A DNA stretch of 35,287 bases from Didymodactylos carnosus (Eukaryota; Rotifera; Eurotatoria; Philodinida; Philodinidae), in assembly GCA_905250885.1 (NCBI GenBank), contig CAJNOQ010001143.1:1-35287 (forward strand), in the 5' to 3' direction. Below the pieces are notes generated by a model, which was given only the letters and a program-made list of their open reading frames with translations, did not search any database and had not been told where the DNA came from. Positions 31,317 to 35,287 of this stretch are shown here, piece after piece (position 1 is the stretch's first letter; each line of letters opens with the position of its first letter). A program made the translations under genes and the position numbers.

Positions 31317-31520
31317 AACTGGGATATTTTACCTAATACCCATTTCGGAGAGGACACTTTGGACTATATATCTATGAAAAGAACTGATAGAGTGCTTTCT
31401 CAGTTGAGAGAGCCGAACTGGTTTTCTAATGCTCTTTTAGGAAATCGGTTTTTTGAATGCTTTCGGAAAACGGTTTTGCTTATGAAAATGCAGGCTAAGC
31501 TGATCACTTTCGATTGCTAA
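31317..31520 (+). pseudogene. Possible LINE ORF2 C-terminal remnant
   Basis: An open stretch of 67 codons to TAA 31520 with no upstream start: FGEDTLDYISMKRTDRVLSQ, LREPNWFSNALLGNRFFECF, then a basic end. It follows the endonuclease by about 75 bp, on the same strand. It may be the C-terminus of the same ORF2 after loss of the RT, but I cannot confirm this from motifs alone. Confidence 0.35.
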
Positions 31521-32314
31521 ATACAGCAAGTTTCTACCTTTTACCGTCTTTCAGTTATTCTGAAAAATAATCACCGGCCTTATATTTTGGCGTGTATAAC
31601 AATTGCGATTTTAATTAAGATAGTTAGTACTCGTTGATAAAGTAATTAGGTTAGATGATTCTGTGTTTATTTTGTAAAGAATATTTAGTTGTATACGTAG
31701 TAAAAGTTTAGATGAGTTATAAATAATATTATTATAGAAGAGCTAATATTCCTTGGAAGTGACCTTCGTTCTCTAAAAGTATTGATTTTTTGCTAACAAT
31801 AAAAATGTCCGAGGTCTCGTTCAGTGATTTCATACTCTCACATCATCCACAACAGAAAAAACTTAAAACAAAAAAAAATCAATGAAGGGGTGTACGTGCT
31901 ATCTCCGTTTGTTATAAATCGTTGCCTCTAAACTCTTCTAATTCATACACTTACTATCTTGTTATAGGTATTTTAAGGAGGTCGGGAACACCAGATTTTA
32001 TTGAGAGTTTTAATGACCACAATCTGAACAGATTGCAAGATTCTCTTGAGGTGATTTTTAGAATGTTTTTCTTTTTAGACACTAATCTTGGAAAATTCAA
32101 CTGGCAAGAAAAGTTTATTAAATACGTTGGAAACAGATATAAATAGTCTTCTGTATCGCGTATTTTTTGAAGACACTTTCAAACACACCTGTGAATTGAC
32201 TTTTACTGGTGGTGATTGAAATCAAGTTATTCTTCTCAAAAGAGTGGTTCAAAGGCCTTGTAATAGATGGAAAAGACGATCAAATATCCGAACTGTGTAA
32301 GCACGATAAAGAAA
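31521..32314. other. Stretch without a recognised gene
   Basis: May include the 3' end of the LINE (ATAAATAATATTATTATAG near 31720). A 74-codon plus-strand frame at 31922-32146 resembles nothing I know. Confidence 0.3.
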
Positions 32315-33200
32315 AGAATTTAAGACTATAAGAATCAGGCAATTCTATAAGAATCTTATATAAGGCAGTCGATGGAAATTCACAATTTATTGATAAGATT
32401 TTTATACGAAGGAACATAATAATCGTATAAGATCCTGATAAGATTTCGGTAACACAGATTATATAATTAGTTCAGAAGAATTCATAAGATAAGTTAACAT
32501 ATGAACTTTTATTTACGTTAATTAAAGCGTCTGACTGTATGCAGACTGAATGAGTAACCCTGCATCGTATTGGATCCTACGAAACACAGGAAATCGTTTT
32601 AGAATCCTATGAAATCGTACGTAATCTTATTCTAGGAACACATGTGATTTCTGTTAGGATAATGTGGTACTTCTTATAGGATTCTATCATCTGAACCCTA
32701 CATTAGCTCGCACTAGGAAACCTGTCAAATGCTGTGAACTGTTATACAGGATTATCTAGGATTTTGTCTTGTATTTTAGTAGTGACAACTCATTAAATGT
32801 GTTTTTCAACATTAAGATTCTCTGCTACGATCAATCAAGAAACTCGGTTCTTTGACTACTGACTATTGGGTGGTGAGTCATGCACGTAACTGTACAGGAA
32901 GTTCTTTTGTGACTGCTTCTAGCGCTTTATTAGCAACTTTAGAACAACTATGAAAGAAATTTTGATGCATATTAGTAGTTGTCGAGCTGCTCTATTTTCT
33001 ACGACCTAGAGAGGGTGATTTGAATGCCATCTTCATAGAGAAAAAAGGATCACAAGTAGTGCGTTTTGCATAGGAAGAAAATTACTTTATTCATGTATGA
33101 AGTAGTTGACTTAAAAATATCTTATGTAAGAATTCTATAATTTTGACATGACTCATTACGATTCTTATATGAATCTTATCGGAATCTTATAAAGATAAAG
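32315..33200. mobile_element. AAGATTCTTATA foldback element, copy 2
   Basis: The left part (32315-32460) and right part (33110-33200) are filled with AAGATTCTTATA / TATAAGAATCTT variants in opposite arrangement. Between them AATCCTATGAAATCGTA-type motifs occur (32570-32770), followed by a block (32925-33055) that is an inverted, diverged copy of 26484-26625. The segment AGAATCTTATATAAGGCAGT near 32349 is shared with copy 1. Exact ends are not resolved. Confidence 0.55.
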
Positions 33201-33414
33201 AAATATATCTGTAAATTAATCTTTCCTTTCTCGCAAAACGTTTACTCTGAGTGGACTAATATTAGACCATGTTTGACCACACCGATTCTATACAACACAT
33301 TTGTTTGACAGCTATGCTAGGAATGAAGTTTCTTAAAAGTCATGTACTGGAGCACTTTTTTGAGTAATCATTAAACAAATCTCAAATACAAGTACGAGTA
33401 TTACAAATTTTGTA

Positions 33415-34560
33415 CTCGAGTGTACTCGCCCATCTCTGTCATCTATTTGATCATAAACATTTTCCATTAAATGAAAATGCGAACTCACTGAAGCAGATAT
33501 CAGCACTTTTTGAAATCAGCTCATTCTATAGCTGGTTTATTCATACACTACTGGATTCATACATTTATGTCAAGATGATCTCATTGGTTTCATCCATGGG
33601 TACGGTGGTGGCCAAAATTGAGCGTAAATTTTTTATAATTAATTTTTTTTCCTCAACCATAATAGTCAGAACAAATTTGGAAAAAGATTTGAACAACTGA
33701 AAGAGTTTATAATCAGATGAGGTGTATATGAAAATTCCATTAAAAGTCCGGCAAATCAGGTCCCTGGAAAACCAACATTTTAGAAAATTCAAAAAATCAA
33801 GTCTTGCGATTTCAACGGAAACATTTGGTAAATAGCCTATTTGTGTAGAGGAAACATTTCCGAACAAAACTAGACGTTGTCGAACTCTCCACAACGTTTT
33901 TCCATCGAACTGCATTCAATTTACGAAAGCCCCTCGGTCGTTTTCATTATCATTTTTGCTCTTTTTCTAGCGATTTTGCTGATTTTAACGTGGAGGGGCC
34001 TTTCGTAAATTGAATGCAGTTCATGGAGAGTTCGGCGATGTCTGGTTTTGTTCAGAAATGTTTGTTCTGCACAAGTGGGCTGTTTACAAAACGTTTCTGT
34101 TGGAATCACGAGACTTGATTTTTTGGGTTTTTTAGGGACCCGATTTGCAGAAATTTTAATGAAATTTTCATATACACCTCATCTGATTATAAACTCTTTC
34201 AGTTGTTCAAATCTTTTTTCACATTTATTCTGGCTATTATGATCGAGGAGAAAAATTAAAAATAAAGATGGACGCTCAATTTTGGCCCCCACTGTATATT
34301 GCTTTTCTTTTTAGGCCTATAAAGTAAAGCTGTCATTTTCTCGTTTGATGGTTGAATCATTAAATAGTAGTTTGAATGTTGTTTTATCATGGAGATTCCC
34401 TTCATTTTCTGTGTGTATTTATCTTTATCCATGATTACGATGTCATTTCCTTTGTTTGGCTTAAGTATAGCCAAAGATTTATAAGCTCAGAGTTTTCATG
34501 ATGATAGTGTTTTGTTTTGCTTCTAAACTCTTCTCTCTTTTCTCAACCGTGTTGCTGCCA
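33415..34560 (-). pseudogene. Penelope-like element reverse transcriptase remnant, split by a MITE
   Basis: On the minus strand 34474-34295 reads SLAILKPNKGNDIVIMDKDK, the conserved KxDKGxxxVxMD block N-terminal to the RT core of Penelope-like elements. Beyond the inserted element (33603-34294), 33602-33420 reads IPMDETNEII, several stops, FSFNGK and, after a one-base shift, YDQID. This matches the Penelope RT order (F)TNIPLDET... FNGK.Y.QIDGVAMGS. The stretch between the two blocks is shortened even after the insert is removed. At least three stops and a frameshift show a dead copy. Penelope-like elements are well known in bdelloid rotifers, which supports the host guess. Confidence 0.75.
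33603..34294. mobile_element. Tc1/mariner-like foldback MITE inserted in the Penelope-like remnant
   Basis: The ends are CGGTGGTGGCCAAAATTGAG (left) and the complement of CAGTGGGGGCCAAAATTGAG (right), each next to a TA dinucleotide (33601-33602 and 34295-34296). CAGTG..GGCCAAAA ends with a TA target are typical of Tc1-type transposons. The two halves fold on each other along most of the 692 bp, with a central hairpin CATTCAATTTACGAAAGCCC (left) against its complement about 80 bp later. No transposase frame. The right half shares extended sequence with 26949-27235. Confidence 0.9.
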
Positions 34561-35287
34561 CTTGAAAGAATCTGTTGATGATCTTAATTTACTCGATAAA
34601 GTCATTTCATGTGTACTGAGACTTAAAACATTCTGATTCACCAATTGTTACGCAATGAGTAAAAAAATGTGATCGATTATGCATGAATAAATTGAAGCAT
34701 CATTGAAAAGACTGTTTATATTGCATATTCGCAGATAATTAGTGTAAACATACCGGAAAAGAAAAGAAAATCAGTTATCTGTACATTCATTAATATTATA
34801 CAGCTGATTGTAAAGTGGCGGTAGGTCAAAAATCGAGGAAGATTTTATTTTAATTTTCTTTGTTATGGCTAAATAGAATTTTCGATTTTTAACTTTTTGT
34901 TAAGGATCAGACAAAAATGAATGAAATTTTCAAAAATAAAGAAGATTTTCTGTTATGTATTTTTGGAGAAATATGTCATTCGATTCAGTTTTATGTGATA
35001 ATTATCAATATTAAATGTTTGTTTTACTTCCAAATTAGTCTTTTAAAGTTTAATAAGGGGTCAACATTTCCTGGGTTTTGGCTCACTAATGTCAATAATT
35101 AAAGTTTTCAGCAATAACCCATCATTTTTCAAAACTCATATTTAACTTTTTTCTCACATCTGTGGTGGTTAGAATGAAGTAGGAAAGAACGCTTAGTCTT
35201 TGAACTAAATAAACTAGATAGGTTTAGAAAAAAGTAGTTTGGGAATTTTAAAAAATAATGAAGCGTAAAATTTTGCTATTTTCTGAA
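34561..35287. other. End of window, no recognised gene
   Basis: AT-rich. A 61-codon plus-strand frame at 34917-35102 has no familiar motif. The start of this stretch may still contain eroded Penelope-like sequence. Confidence 0.3.

Larger units (their letters stand above)
27700..31520 (+). mobile_element. Plus-strand LINE (L1/Tx1-like), ORF1 and endonuclease present, RT core missing
   Basis: Order: a short 5' region with a 54-bp direct repeat (27717 and 27771), ORF1 with RRM-like and CCHC zinc-knuckle parts (27949 to about 30099, interrupted by an inserted palindromic element), an APE-type endonuclease (30109-31242), and a short C-terminal-looking piece (31317-31520). The roughly 2.5 kb that should hold the reverse transcriptase is absent. 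Frameshifts near 28310, 28560, 30160 and 31200 show decay. The endonuclease plus CCHC ORF1 without an obvious RNase H suggests the L1/Tx1 group; this is a tentative assignment. Confidence 0.75.

Noticed and set aside
33565-33915. A 116-codon minus-strand frame spanning the left edge of the Tc1-like element
   Set aside because: It crosses from the MITE into the Penelope remnant. Only the short IPMDETNEII part is meaningful.
1-35287. tRNA or rRNA genes
   Set aside because: I saw no cloverleaf with A- and B-box motifs and no rRNA-like segment while reading, though a covariance-model scan was not possible.

Overview
This is an AT-rich eukaryotic window. Two gene models can be assembled nearly completely from splice sites. 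Most of their introns are 50-76 bp, with GT..AG ends and a TTTTAG-like acceptor. Short introns, a metazoan-type cysteine dioxygenase, a bacterial-looking short-chain dehydrogenase with spliced introns, a Penelope-like reverse transcriptase remnant, two different LINE lineages and many small DNA transposons together suggest a bdelloid rotifer (Rotaria-like). That assignment is inference; nothing here names the species.

Layout. Bases 1-90 are the acidic C-terminus of a gene that starts outside the window. From 185 to 4,090 there are two decayed minus-strand LINE remnants (ORF1 plus endonuclease at 185-2,100; a reverse-transcriptase piece at 3,715-4,090), with a foldback element (2,674-3,167) and a GGACCGGTTGACC-type palindromic repeat between them. 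A three-exon cysteine dioxygenase gene lies on the minus strand at 4,774-8,128. Its first intron carries a 1.1 kb foldback element whose 347-bp arms differ at one position. From 9,655 to 12,651 there are two more foldback elements and no recognisable gene. An eight-exon SDR oxidoreductase of 280 residues is on the minus strand at 13,333-15,325. From 15,419 to 20,435 there is a run of inverted-repeat elements of at least five families. Two plus-strand genes of unknown function follow (21,094-23,311, about 225 aa as modelled; 23,799-25,100, 333 aa, six exons). From 26,000 to the end the sequence is almost entirely mobile DNA: nested foldback elements, a plus-strand LINE (27,700-31,520) with a palindromic element inserted in its ORF1 and apparently without its RT core, AAGATTCTTATA-type repeats, and a minus-strand Penelope-like fragment split by a Tc1-like non-autonomous element.

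Main observation. At least a dozen inverted-repeat (foldback) elements are present, and few look like ordinary MITEs. In several families the arms are filled with copies of one short, often self-complementary motif that differs by family (CTAGTCCAAAGT, TTGTCGAAA, GAACTGGTT, CAAGTACTTG, AGAATTGATCCCGG, TTCGCCAATTGGCGAA, AAGATTCTTATA). In addition, elements with different termini and different target duplications (TWA, TA, TTAA) share internal sequence around AGATGTCTCATTTT..TCAGAAAT. This suggests that one core has been mobilised by, or captured between, different transposon ends. It is the best candidate here for something undescribed. No transposase coding sequence was recognised in the window, so all of these elements appear non-autonomous.
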